NCBI GenBank assembly: GCA_035509415.1
Contig: DATJLQ010000096.1
Coordinates: forward strand, 34,088 to 98,087
From: DATJLQ01 sp035509415
GTDB lineage: Bacteria; Pseudomonadota; Alphaproteobacteria; JACZXZ01
DNA: 64,000 nucleotides
Reading direction: 5' to 3'
How positions within the stretch are numbered: the first letter of the stretch is position 1; every line of letters begins with the position of its first letter. This document shows positions 53,008 through 60,741 of this stretch, piece by piece. Position numbers and translations under genes: made by a program. Below the pieces are notes generated by a model. The model was not told the DNA's origin and ran no database searches. It worked only from the letters and a program-made list of their open reading frames with translations.

Positions 53008-53594
53008 GGCCGCGCGCCGTCCTTCCCGAGGATCAGGTCGCACATCGCCTCGATCGTCGCGTCGGGGCAGACGCGCTCGGGCGCGAGGTGAGCCTGCATG
53101 ACGAAGCCGTCATAGGCCATCATCAGCACGTGGGCGAAACCGCTTGCTGCGAGCTTCCGATAGCGCGCGGGCGGCACCGCGTCCTTGATCATTGCCTCGA
53201 TGCGCGCCTCGACCCAGGCGAGCAGCTCGGGGCGGTAGCGATCCGGCCGGCCGAGCGTGCTCAGCGCCTGCATGAGATTGTTGGTGAAGCCGTTATCCTC
53301 GCGCGGCAGGTCGCGCCAGAGCGCCTCGAGGAGGCGCCGAAGCCGCGCGCGCGGCTCGGGCACGCGCGCGACCGCGCCCTCGAGACGCGCGATGCGCGCG
53401 CGCAGCCAGGGCTCGAAGAGATGGGAGAGGATGTCGAATTTCGAGTCGAAATAATTATAGAGATTGGCCTCGGCGATGTGCGCGCCGGCCGCGACCTGGG
53501 CCGTGGTGGTCGCGACGTATCCCTTGCGCTTGAAGAGGCGATAGGCGCTCTTGAGGATCGCCTCCCGCACTTCGGTCTTCTTGGTCTGCGCCAC
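53004..53594 (-). CDS. TetR-family transcriptional regulator
   Basis: 196 residues from a GTG at 53594; an upstream GTG at 53624 would add ten residues. The helix-turn-helix domain is LKSAYRLFKRKGYVATTTAQVAAGAHIAEANLYNYFDSK. The C-terminal ligand-binding part resembles that of the TetR at 34602. It follows the old-yellow-enzyme gene on the minus strand and probably belongs to its operon. Confidence 0.87.
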   Translation of the reverse strand: MAQTKKTEVREAILKSAYRLFKRKGYVATTTAQVAAGAHIAEANLYNYFDSKFDILSHLFEPWLRARIARLEGAVARVPEPRARLRRLLEALWRDLPREDNGFTNNLMQALSTLGRPDRYRPELLAWVEARIEAMIKDAVPPARYRKLAASGFAHVLMMAYDGFVMQAHLAPERVCPDATIEAMCDLILGKDGARP

Positions 53595-53682
53595 GGGGCC
53601 CCCGTCGGCAAAAGCGAGCGGCACTCGCCGTCGGCCGCGAGATTAGCATGGCGGCGCGCACGGCGTCGCGGCGCGCAGGCGC

Positions 53683-55146
53683 TCAGGACGCGGGCTCGGG
53701 CTCCCAGTCGGGTGCGGTGAGCCGGCGCTTCCCGTCCGGCGTGAGGGCCATGCCCGGGCGCTTCAGGTCTTCCTTGTCCCAGAGCTGGCAGGTGACCGGC
53801 TTGTGCTTCTGGTCGAGGCCCTCGCAATAATTCGTGTATTCGCAGAGGCGGATCTCCGCGCCGCGGCCGAGGGCGAGCTTCCGGAACCAATCCGGATCGG
53901 CGAGCGTCTGGCGCGCGGCACCCACGATGTCGCACACGCCGTCGGCGAGCATGGCCTCGGCCATGTCGAAATTATGCACGCCGCCGGTGCACACCACGGG
54001 CGTCTCGAAGCCCTCCGCGCGCAGCGCCGCGCGGATCGCTTGGGTCGCGTCGCGATTGCGTCCGAAGGGCCCGCGCGCGTCGGAGATGTACTGCGGCATG
54101 CATTCGTAGCCGCTCGGGCCCGTATAGGGATAGGCGGCCCAGCCGACGGCCGGCTGCTTCGCGTCGTCGAACTTGCCGCCGCGCGAGGTCGAGAGGAAAT
54201 CCATGCCCGCGCGCGCGAAGGCGACGCCGAAGAAGCGCGCATCCTCGACGTCGCTGCCGCCCGGGACGCATTCCTCGGCAAGAAAGCGGCAGCCGACCGC
54301 GAAATCGGCGCCGACCCGCGCGCGTACCGCCTGGTAGACCTCGAGCGGCAGGCGCGCACGCCGCTCCCGCGCGCCGCCGTAGCCGTCGTCGCGCGTGTTG
54401 GTGCGCGAGAGGAAGGACGCCATCGTGTAGGCATGGGCGTAATGGAGCTCGACGCCGTCGAAGCCCGCTTCCGACGCGTGCGCGGCCGCGTCGGCGAAAA
54501 GATCCGGCAGCACCGCGGGCAGCGCCCGGATATGATCGAGGTGCATGTCGGTTACGCGCTCGCGCAGTCCGTAGTCGAGCGCCTCGAGCTCGGAGGGTGA
54601 AAGCACGCGCACGAGCGCGTCGCGGCCGAGGGACGCGAGGCGCGCGCGCACGAGAGCCTCGTCGGCGCCCGCCATGCCGAGAGCCGCGCGATGCGCATCC
54701 GAAATCGCGAGGTATTGGGCGAAGAACCTCGCGGGCTCGGGCCGGCGTCGAATCGAGAGAAAGTCGATGAGCTGGATGAAGAGGCGCGTCTCGCCGCCGC
54801 TCGCAGCGCGCACCGTCTCGACCAGTCGCTTGAGGCCCGGCACGTAGCGCTCGTGCCCGATGCGCAAGAGCGGGCCGCTCTTGATGTCGCGGATGCCGGT
54901 CGCCTCGACCACGATCGCTCCCGGCCGGCCGCGCGCGAAGCGCTCGTACCAACCGACCACCTCGTCGGTGACGAAGCCGCTCTCGGTCGCGCGCCAGGGC
55001 ACCATGGCCGGGACCCAGGTCCGCTGCGCGAGCGTGAGATGGCCGACGCGGATCGGCTGGAAGAGACGTGCGCGCGCGGCCTCGGCGCGTGTCGGGATGC
55101 GCCCGGCGCGGGCGGCGAATCGCATCTGCTCGGGCGGGCGCCACAT
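53683..55146 (-). CDS. Old-yellow-enzyme family FMN oxidoreductase
   Basis: 487 residues from ATG 55146. The TIM-barrel pattern of NADH:flavin oxidoreductases is present: LFQPIRVGHLTLAQRTWVPAM, VEATGIRD, DGVELHYAHAYTMASFLS with GYGG, and the phosphate site GGVHNFDMAEAML and GAARQTLADP. The C-terminus has an extra segment (CEYTNYCEGLDQKHKPVTC) with three cysteines, perhaps structural. It reduces an electron-poor double bond, likely in the adjacent aryl-CoA pathway. The promoter at 55203-55230 is shared with the SDR operon. Confidence 0.87.
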   Translation of the reverse strand: MWRPPEQMRFAARAGRIPTRAEAARARLFQPIRVGHLTLAQRTWVPAMVPWRATESGFVTDEVVGWYERFARGRPGAIVVEATGIRDIKSGPLLRIGHERYVPGLKRLVETVRAASGGETRLFIQLIDFLSIRRRPEPARFFAQYLAISDAHRAALGMAGADEALVRARLASLGRDALVRVLSPSELEALDYGLRERVTDMHLDHIRALPAVLPDLFADAAAHASEAGFDGVELHYAHAYTMASFLSRTNTRDDGYGGARERRARLPLEVYQAVRARVGADFAVGCRFLAEECVPGGSDVEDARFFGVAFARAGMDFLSTSRGGKFDDAKQPAVGWAAYPYTGPSGYECMPQYISDARGPFGRNRDATQAIRAALRAEGFETPVVCTGGVHNFDMAEAMLADGVCDIVGAARQTLADPDWFRKLALGRGAEIRLCEYTNYCEGLDQKHKPVTCQLWDKEDLKRPGMALTPDGKRRLTAPDWEPEPAS

Positions 55147-55202
55147 GAATCGGCTCGACCTCAAAGGGGCGGCCGGCTGAGCGCGAGCCGCCCTGGCGCG
55201 AC

Positions 55203-55241
55203 ATTTTAGATGACAGTCGATTTATTTCAAATATAAAATAA
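55203..55241. promoter_or_regulatory. Overlapping divergent promoters and MarR-type box
   Basis: Minus: TTGAAA (55225-55230), 16 bases, TAAAAT (55203-55208), to the OYE gene. Plus: ATGACA (55210-55215), 16 bases, TATAAA (55232-55237), to the SDR gene. TTATTT (55222-55227) and AAATAA (55236-55241) form an inverted repeat over both. The 19 bases 55223-55241 match 63117-63135 at 16 positions. Confidence 0.65.
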
Positions 55242-55295
55242 CTCGCGGTCGACGGATCGGCCGCGGAATCGAGCGGTCGCGGGAGCGCCGAAGCG

Positions 55296-56057
55296 ATGGA
55301 CGATCTTGCGGGACGGCATGCGCTGGTGACCGGTGGCGGGCGCGGCATCGGCCGCGCGGTCGCCAAGACGCTGAGCGCCGGCGGCGCGCGGGTGACCGTG
55401 CTCGGCCGCGGTCGCGCGGCGCTCGAGGACGCGGTTGCTTCGGGCGACGCCGCGGCCGCGACGGTCGCCGACGTGACCGACGCGGCGGCGCTCAAGGTCG
55501 CCATCGAGCGAGCGGCCGTGGCGCGCGGACCGATCGATATCCTGGTGGCCAATGCGGGAGGCGCCGAGTCGATGCCCTTCGCAAAGAGCGACGCGGAACT
55601 CTTCCGGCGCATGATCGACGTCAACTTGATGGGCGCCGTCCACTCGATCCAGTCGGTGGTCGGCGGAATGTCGGCGCGCGGCTTCGGCCGCATCGTCGCG
55701 ATCGCCTCGACGGCCGGGCTCAAGGGCTACGCCTATGTCTCTGCCTATTGCGCGGCGAAGCACGCGGTGGTGGGGCTGGTGCGCGCGCTCGCGCTCGAGA
55801 CCGCGGCCTCCGGCGTGACCGTGAACGCGGTCTGCCCCGGCTTCACCGACACGGACCTCGTGCGCGCAAGCGTCGAGAAGATCGTGCGCAAGACCGGCCG
55901 CACGGCGGCCGACACGGTTGCCGAGCTGGTCGAGAACAACGCCCTCGGCCGGCTCATAGCCCCCGGGGAAGTGGCCGCCGCGGTCGCGTTCCTGTGCTCG
56001 TCCGGCGCGAGCGGGGTCACGGGATCGGTACTCACCGTCGCGGGCGGCGAGATCTGA
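55296..56057 (+). CDS. Short-chain dehydrogenase/reductase
   Basis: 253 residues. NAD(P) site TGGGRGIGRA, NAGG, the catalytic serine in IASTAG and Tyr-x3-Lys in AYCAAKHA are intact; C-terminal VTGSVLTVAGGEI is typical. It is first of six plus-strand genes for aryl-CoA metabolism and could act as the 3-hydroxyacyl-CoA dehydrogenase of the pathway. The next gene, marR, is 26 bp downstream. Confidence 0.9.
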   Translation: MDDLAGRHALVTGGGRGIGRAVAKTLSAGGARVTVLGRGRAALEDAVASGDAAAATVADVTDAAALKVAIERAAVARGPIDILVANAGGAESMPFAKSDAELFRRMIDVNLMGAVHSIQSVVGGMSARGFGRIVAIASTAGLKGYAYVSAYCAAKHAVVGLVRALALETAASGVTVNAVCPGFTDTDLVRASVEKIVRKTGRTAADTVAELVENNALGRLIAPGEVAAAVAFLCSSGASGVTGSVLTVAGGEI

Positions 56058-56083
56058 GGACGGCCGCCGGAGAAAAACGAGCC

Positions 56084-56599
56084 ATGGAGGGAACCTTGTC
56101 GCTTCCGCTGGACGCCGAGACGCGCGTGATCGAACGGCCGCGCGACCACAAGAACGAGTTGCGCCTATGGCTGCGCCTGTTCAGCTGCAAGACCCTGGTC
56201 GAGAGCGAGATCCGGCGTCGGTTGCGCGAAGAGTTCGAGATGACCCTGCCGCGCTTCGATCTCATGGCCCAACTCGACAAGGCGCAAGCGGGCATGAAGC
56301 TGAGCGAGCTGTCCCAGCGCCTCATGGTCTCGAACGGCAACGTCACGGGCCTCGTCGACCGGCTGGTCGAGCAGGGCAGCCTCGAGCGCAAGGTGGCCCC
56401 CGATGACGGGCGTGCCCAGCTGGTGACGCTCACCGCCGAGGGCCGGCGCCAGTTCCGGATCATGGCCGCGGCCCATGCGGAATGGATCGCGGCGCTGTTC
56501 GCGGATCTCGCGGCGGACGAGATCGAGACGCTCATGAATCTGCTGGGCAAGGCGAAGAGCTCGGCGCGCGCCGCGATCGCCGCGGGAGGGACGCGATGA
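56084..56599 (+). CDS. MarR-family transcriptional regulator
   Basis: 171 residues from ATG 56084; a TTG at 56096 with GGAGGG before it is an alternative. The winged-helix core is clear (LPRFDLMAQLDKAQAGMKLSELSQRLMVSNGNVTGLVDRLVEQG, then RKVAPDDGRAQLVTLT). MarR proteins of this type sense aryl-CoA esters in benzoate-like pathways. It likely binds the AT-rich boxes at 55222-55241 and 63117-63135, which flank the cluster. Confidence 0.88.
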   Translation: MEGTLSLPLDAETRVIERPRDHKNELRLWLRLFSCKTLVESEIRRRLREEFEMTLPRFDLMAQLDKAQAGMKLSELSQRLMVSNGNVTGLVDRLVEQGSLERKVAPDDGRAQLVTLTAEGRRQFRIMAAAHAEWIAALFADLAADEIETLMNLLGKAKSSARAAIAAGGTR

Positions 56600-57429
56600 G
56601 CGCCGCCAACCCCGTGACGCTCCCGCTCGCCGCCTACCGCGCGCGGCATCTCAAGATGTCGGTCGCGGGCAAGCTCCTCACGCTCACCCTCGACCGGCCC
56701 GAGCGCAAGAACCCGCTCACTTTCGAAAGCTATGCCGAGCTTACCGACATCTTCCTCGCCGCGGCCAAGGACGAGGCCGTAAAGGCGATCGTGGTGACCG
56801 GGGCGGGCGGAAACTTCTCCTCGGGCGGGGACGTGCACGAGATCATCGGCCCGCTCGTCGCAATGGACGCGACCGCGCTCTTGGGCTTTACGCGCATGAC
56901 CGGTTCGCTCGTGAAGGCGATGCGCGCGGCCCCCCAGCCGATCGTCGCCGCGATCGACGGCGTGTGCGCCGGCGCGGGAGCCATCGTCGCGATGGCGTCC
57001 GACATCCGCATCGGCACCGCACGCAGCAAGATCGCGTTCCTCTTCAATCGGGTCGGGCTCGCGGGCTGCGACATGGGGGCCTGCGCGATCCTGCCGCGGA
57101 TCGTGGGGCAAGGGCGCGCGGCCGAGCTGCTCTTCACGGGCCGCGCCCTCGGCGGCGAGGACGCGGAGCGTTGGGGCTTCCTCAATCGGCTCGCGCCGGT
57201 CGAGACGGTGCTCGAGGAGGCGACGAAACTCGCGACCGAGCTCGCCCATGGGCCGACCTTCGCCAATGCCATGACCAAGCGCATGCTCGAGACCGAATGG
57301 GCCATGTCGGTCGAGGCGGCGATCGACGCCGAGGCGGTGGCGCAAGCGCTGTGCATGAAGACGGAGGATTTCGCGCGCGCCTATCGCGCCTTCGCGGCCA
57401 AGCAAAAGCCCGTCTTCGAGGGGAACTGA
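56596..57429 (+). CDS. Crotonase-superfamily protein (enoyl-CoA hydratase-like)
   Basis: 277 residues from ATG 56596 with GGGAGGG upstream and an ATGA overlap with marR. The oxyanion-hole segment NFSSGGDVHEI and GVCAGAGAIVAM are typical. When aligned by eye with rat mitochondrial hydratase, both catalytic glutamates are replaced (Ile in GAGAI, Arg in FNRVGL), while an aspartate is present in AGCDMGA. It may therefore be a hydrolase, isomerase or ring-opening enzyme for a cyclic CoA ester rather than a plain hydratase. Confidence 0.87.
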   Translation: MSAANPVTLPLAAYRARHLKMSVAGKLLTLTLDRPERKNPLTFESYAELTDIFLAAAKDEAVKAIVVTGAGGNFSSGGDVHEIIGPLVAMDATALLGFTRMTGSLVKAMRAAPQPIVAAIDGVCAGAGAIVAMASDIRIGTARSKIAFLFNRVGLAGCDMGACAILPRIVGQGRAAELLFTGRALGGEDAERWGFLNRLAPVETVLEEATKLATELAHGPTFANAMTKRMLETEWAMSVEAAIDAEAVAQALCMKTEDFARAYRAFAAKQKPVFEGN

Positions 57430-58637
57430 TGGCACTCGACCCGACCCTCGCCGAGACGCTTTGCTGGCCGTTTCTCGACGCCGAGCATCGCCGCTTCGCA
57501 GAGCGTCTTTGGGATTGGGCCGAGGCGACGCTGCCGACGCTTCCTCACGACGACGTGGATGCCGCCTGCCGCGCGCGCGTGGGCGCGCTCGGGGCGGCGG
57601 GCTTTCTCAAGGCCGCCGTACCCGGAAGCCATGGCGGCCTGCGCGCGGCGCTCGACGTGCGCACGCTCTGCCTCGCGCGCGAGATTCTGGCCTATCACGA
57701 CGGGCTTGCCGATTTCGCCTTCGCGATGCAGGGTCTCGGCACCGGCTCGATCACCCTCTACGGCACGCCCGAGCTCAAGGCGCGTTATCTCCCAGGCGTG
57801 CGCGACGGCAAATCGATCGCGGCCTTCGCCCTTTCGGAGCCCGAGGCCGGCTCGGACGTGGCGGCGCTTGCCATGACCGCGCGTGCCGACGGCAACGACT
57901 TTTACCGCCTCGACGGCGTCAAGACCTGGATCTCGAACGGCGGCATCGCCGACCATTACGTCGTCTTCGCGCGCACCGGCGAGGCGCCCGGGGCCCGCGG
58001 CCTCTCCGCCTTCGTGGTGGACGCGGACACGGCCGGCCTGACGGTCGCCGAACGCATCGAGGTGATCGCACCCCATCCGCTCGCGACACTCAGATTCGAG
58101 GGCGTACGCGTGCCCGCAGATCGACGGCTCGGGGCCCCCGGCGATGGATTCAAGGTCGCGATGGCGACGCTCGATATTTTCCGCTCGACCGTGGGCGCGG
58201 CGGCCCTCGGCTTCGCGCGTCGCGCCCTCGCGGAAACGGTCCGGCGCGCGTCGACGCGCCGGCTTTTCGGCGCCGCACTCGGGGCGCTCCAGCTGGTCCA
58301 GGCCGCGATCGCCGAAAGCGCGACCGAGGTCGACGCCGCGGCGCTTCTGATCTATCGGGCGGCGGCGGCGAAGGACGGCGGTGCCGCGCGCGTCACGCGC
58401 GAGGCCTCGATGGCGAAGATGTTCGCGACCGAGGTGGGACAGAAGGTGATCGACCGCGCGGTGCAGATCCATGGTGGCCTCGGCGTCACCAAGGGCGTCA
58501 AGGTCGAGGCCCTTTATCGCGAAATCCGGGCGCTCCGCATCTACGAAGGGGCGACCGAGGTGCAGAAGGTCGTGATCGCGCGCGAGACGCTCAAGGCGGC
58601 GGCGGAAGATTCCGGGACAGGAGGCCGCCGATCATGA
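57429..58637 (+). CDS. Acyl-CoA dehydrogenase
   Basis: 402 residues, normal length. Family motifs: GTGSITLYGTPELKARYLPG, FALSEPEAGSDVAAL, GVKTWISNGGIADHYVVFART, and the C-terminal IHGGLGVTKG with IYEGATEVQ, whose glutamate is the usual catalytic base. It is translationally coupled to the crotonase gene (shared A) and to the CoA-ligase gene. It would oxidise a ring-derived or open-chain acyl-CoA, passing electrons to ETF. Confidence 0.93.
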   Translation: MALDPTLAETLCWPFLDAEHRRFAERLWDWAEATLPTLPHDDVDAACRARVGALGAAGFLKAAVPGSHGGLRAALDVRTLCLAREILAYHDGLADFAFAMQGLGTGSITLYGTPELKARYLPGVRDGKSIAAFALSEPEAGSDVAALAMTARADGNDFYRLDGVKTWISNGGIADHYVVFARTGEAPGARGLSAFVVDADTAGLTVAERIEVIAPHPLATLRFEGVRVPADRRLGAPGDGFKVAMATLDIFRSTVGAAALGFARRALAETVRRASTRRLFGAALGALQLVQAAIAESATEVDAAALLIYRAAAAKDGGAARVTREASMAKMFATEVGQKVIDRAVQIHGGLGVTKGVKVEALYREIRALRIYEGATEVQKVVIARETLKAAAEDSGTGGRRS

Positions 58638-60280
58638 TTCGCTCGGCTCATCTCGATACGTTTACGCGCGACAACTTGCCTTCCGAAAGCGAGTGGCCCG
58701 ACTTCCGCTTCGAGCTCCCGGAGCTCGCCTATCCCGAGCGCCTCAATTGCGCGACGGCGTTCGTCGACCGCTGGGTCGCGGCCGGCCGCGGCGACCGGCC
58801 CTGCCTCATCGCGCCCACTGAGACCCTGAGCTACGCGGCGCTCGCCGAGCGCGTCAACCGCATCGCGAACGTGCTGACGCGCGATCTCGGCATGGTGCCC
58901 GGAAACCGCGTGCTGCTGCGCTCGGCCAACAATCCGATGATGGTCGCGGCCTATTTCGCCGTGATCAAGGCGGGCGGCGTGGTGGTCGCGACCATGCCGC
59001 TTCTGCGCGCGAAGGAGCTCGGCTACGCGCTCGACAAGGCGCGCATCGGGCTTGCGCTCTGCGACCGCCGCCTCGACGACGAGATGGAGAAGGCCCGGGC
59101 CGCGGCACCCGGCCTCGACCGCATCGTCTATTGGGGCGATAGCGGGACCGAGAGCCTCGAGCGCCTCATGGCGCAGCCGGACTACGAGCGGTTCGAGGCC
59201 TGCGACACCGCGATCGACGACGTGTGCCTCATCGGCTTCACCTCGGGCACCACGGGCGAGCCCAAGGGCACCATGCATTTCCACCGCGACATGCTCGCGA
59301 TCTGCGACACCTACGGCCGTTACGTGCTGCGCGCCGACGCGGACGATCGCTTCATCGGCTCGCCGCCGCTCGCTTTCACCTTCGGCCTCGGCGGGCTGGT
59401 GCTGTTCCCGCTTCATGTGGGGGCGAGCACCGTGCTGCTCGAGCGCGCCTCGCCCGACGATCTCCTGCCGGCGATCGCGAAATACCGCGCGACCGTGTGC
59501 TTCACGGCGCCGACCGCCTATCGCGCCATGCTCGGCAAGCTCGCGGGCGTCGACATCTCGTCGCTGCGGAAATCGGTCTCGGCGGGCGAGACGCTGCCCA
59601 AGGCGACCTTCGAGGCCTGGCGCGACGCGACCGGGATAGCCATGCAGGACGGGCTGGGCTCGACCGAGATGCTGCACATCTTCGTCTGCGCGCGCGAGGA
59701 GGAGATGCGCGCCGGCCTCACCGGGAAGGCGGTGCCCGGCTACGAGGTGCGCGTGATCGACGATGCGGGCGACGAAGTCCCTCCCGGAACGGCAGGGCGT
59801 CTCGCGGTGCGCGGGCCGACCGGCTGCCGCTATCTCGCCGATGCGCGCCAGCGGCAGTACGTCCAACGCGGCTGGAACGTGACCGGCGATACCTATGTCA
59901 TGGACCGGGACGGCTATTTCCGCTACCAGGCGCGCTCGGACGACATGATCATCTCGGCCGGCTACAACATTGCGGGCCCCGAGGTCGAGGCGGCTCTGAT
60001 GACCCATCCCGCGGTCGCGGAATGCGGCGTCGTGGGCGCGCCCGACGAGGAGCGCGGCCAGATCGTCAAGGCCTATGTCGTTCTGCGCCCGGGCCAGGCC
60101 GGCGACGGCGCGCAAGCGCAGGCACTTCAGGACCATGTCAAGCGGTCGATCGCGCCCTTCAAATATCCGCGCGCGATCGAGTTCGTCGAGAGCCTGCCGC
60201 GCACCGAGAGCGGTAAGCTGAAGCGCTTCGAGCTGCGTCGCATGGCGTTGGTGTCGGCCGAGCGCCGCGCTGCATCGTAG
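58634..60280 (+). CDS. Aryl-CoA ligase, 2-aminobenzoate/benzoate-CoA ligase type
   Basis: 548 residues. AMP-binding motif FTSGTTGEPKGTMHFH near residue 200, DGLGSTEMLHIF, GDTYVMDRDGYFRYQARSDDM and the catalytic lysine in SGKLKR are in order. The spacing and length match benzoate-CoA ligase and the 2-aminobenzoate-CoA ligase branch. It would activate the aromatic acid before the flavoenzyme at 60742-63069. ATGA overlap with the acyl-CoA dehydrogenase gene. Confidence 0.9.
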   Translation: MIRSAHLDTFTRDNLPSESEWPDFRFELPELAYPERLNCATAFVDRWVAAGRGDRPCLIAPTETLSYAALAERVNRIANVLTRDLGMVPGNRVLLRSANNPMMVAAYFAVIKAGGVVVATMPLLRAKELGYALDKARIGLALCDRRLDDEMEKARAAAPGLDRIVYWGDSGTESLERLMAQPDYERFEACDTAIDDVCLIGFTSGTTGEPKGTMHFHRDMLAICDTYGRYVLRADADDRFIGSPPLAFTFGLGGLVLFPLHVGASTVLLERASPDDLLPAIAKYRATVCFTAPTAYRAMLGKLAGVDISSLRKSVSAGETLPKATFEAWRDATGIAMQDGLGSTEMLHIFVCAREEEMRAGLTGKAVPGYEVRVIDDAGDEVPPGTAGRLAVRGPTGCRYLADARQRQYVQRGWNVTGDTYVMDRDGYFRYQARSDDMIISAGYNIAGPEVEAALMTHPAVAECGVVGAPDEERGQIVKAYVVLRPGQAGDGAQAQALQDHVKRSIAPFKYPRAIEFVESLPRTESGKLKRFELRRMALVSAERRAAS

Positions 60281-60289
60281 GGAGGGATC

Positions 60290-60727
60290 GTGTCGGAACA
60301 GAGCATGGGCAAACGAGCCGCGACACGCGCCGGCCACGAAGCGATCCTGCCCGCGGGCTGGCCGCGGCCGCGCGGCTACGCAAACGGCATTCGCGCGCGC
60401 GGCGAGATGGTATTCGTCGGCGGCATGGTGGGTTGGGACGCGGCTGGACGCTTCGCCGACGGGCTCGCGGCGCAGACGCGCCAGGCGCTCGCCAACATCC
60501 TCGCCGTCTTGAAGGAATGCGACGCCGGCCCCGAGACGATCGTGCGCATGACCTGGTACGTGACCGACATGGCGCTCTATCGCTCGAGCCTCGCGGAGAT
60601 CGGCGCCGCCTACCGCGACGTCATGGGACGAAGCTACCCCGCGATGGCATTGGTCGAGGTCAAGAGCCTGGTCGAGCCCAAGGCGCTGGTCGAGATCGAA
60701 GCGACCGCCGTGCTCCCGGAAGCCTGA
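60290..60727 (+). CDS. Rid-family (RidA/YjgF-like) protein lacking the canonical arginine
   Basis: 145 residues from a GTG at 60290 with GGAGGG upstream. Family features are ANGIRARGEMVFVGGMVGWDA, QTRQALANILAVLKE and the terminal LVEIEATAVL. In RidA the residue before VEIEA is an arginine that holds the imine substrate; here it is leucine, so this belongs to a Rid subgroup outside RidA proper. Hydrolysis of an enamine or imine made by the 2-aminobenzoyl-CoA-type pathway is a plausible role. It ends 14 bp from the convergent flavoenzyme gene. Confidence 0.88.
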   Translation: MSEQSMGKRAATRAGHEAILPAGWPRPRGYANGIRARGEMVFVGGMVGWDAAGRFADGLAAQTRQALANILAVLKECDAGPETIVRMTWYVTDMALYRSSLAEIGAAYRDVMGRSYPAMALVEVKSLVEPKALVEIEATAVLPEA

Positions 60728-60741
60728 CGCGCCACCGACGC

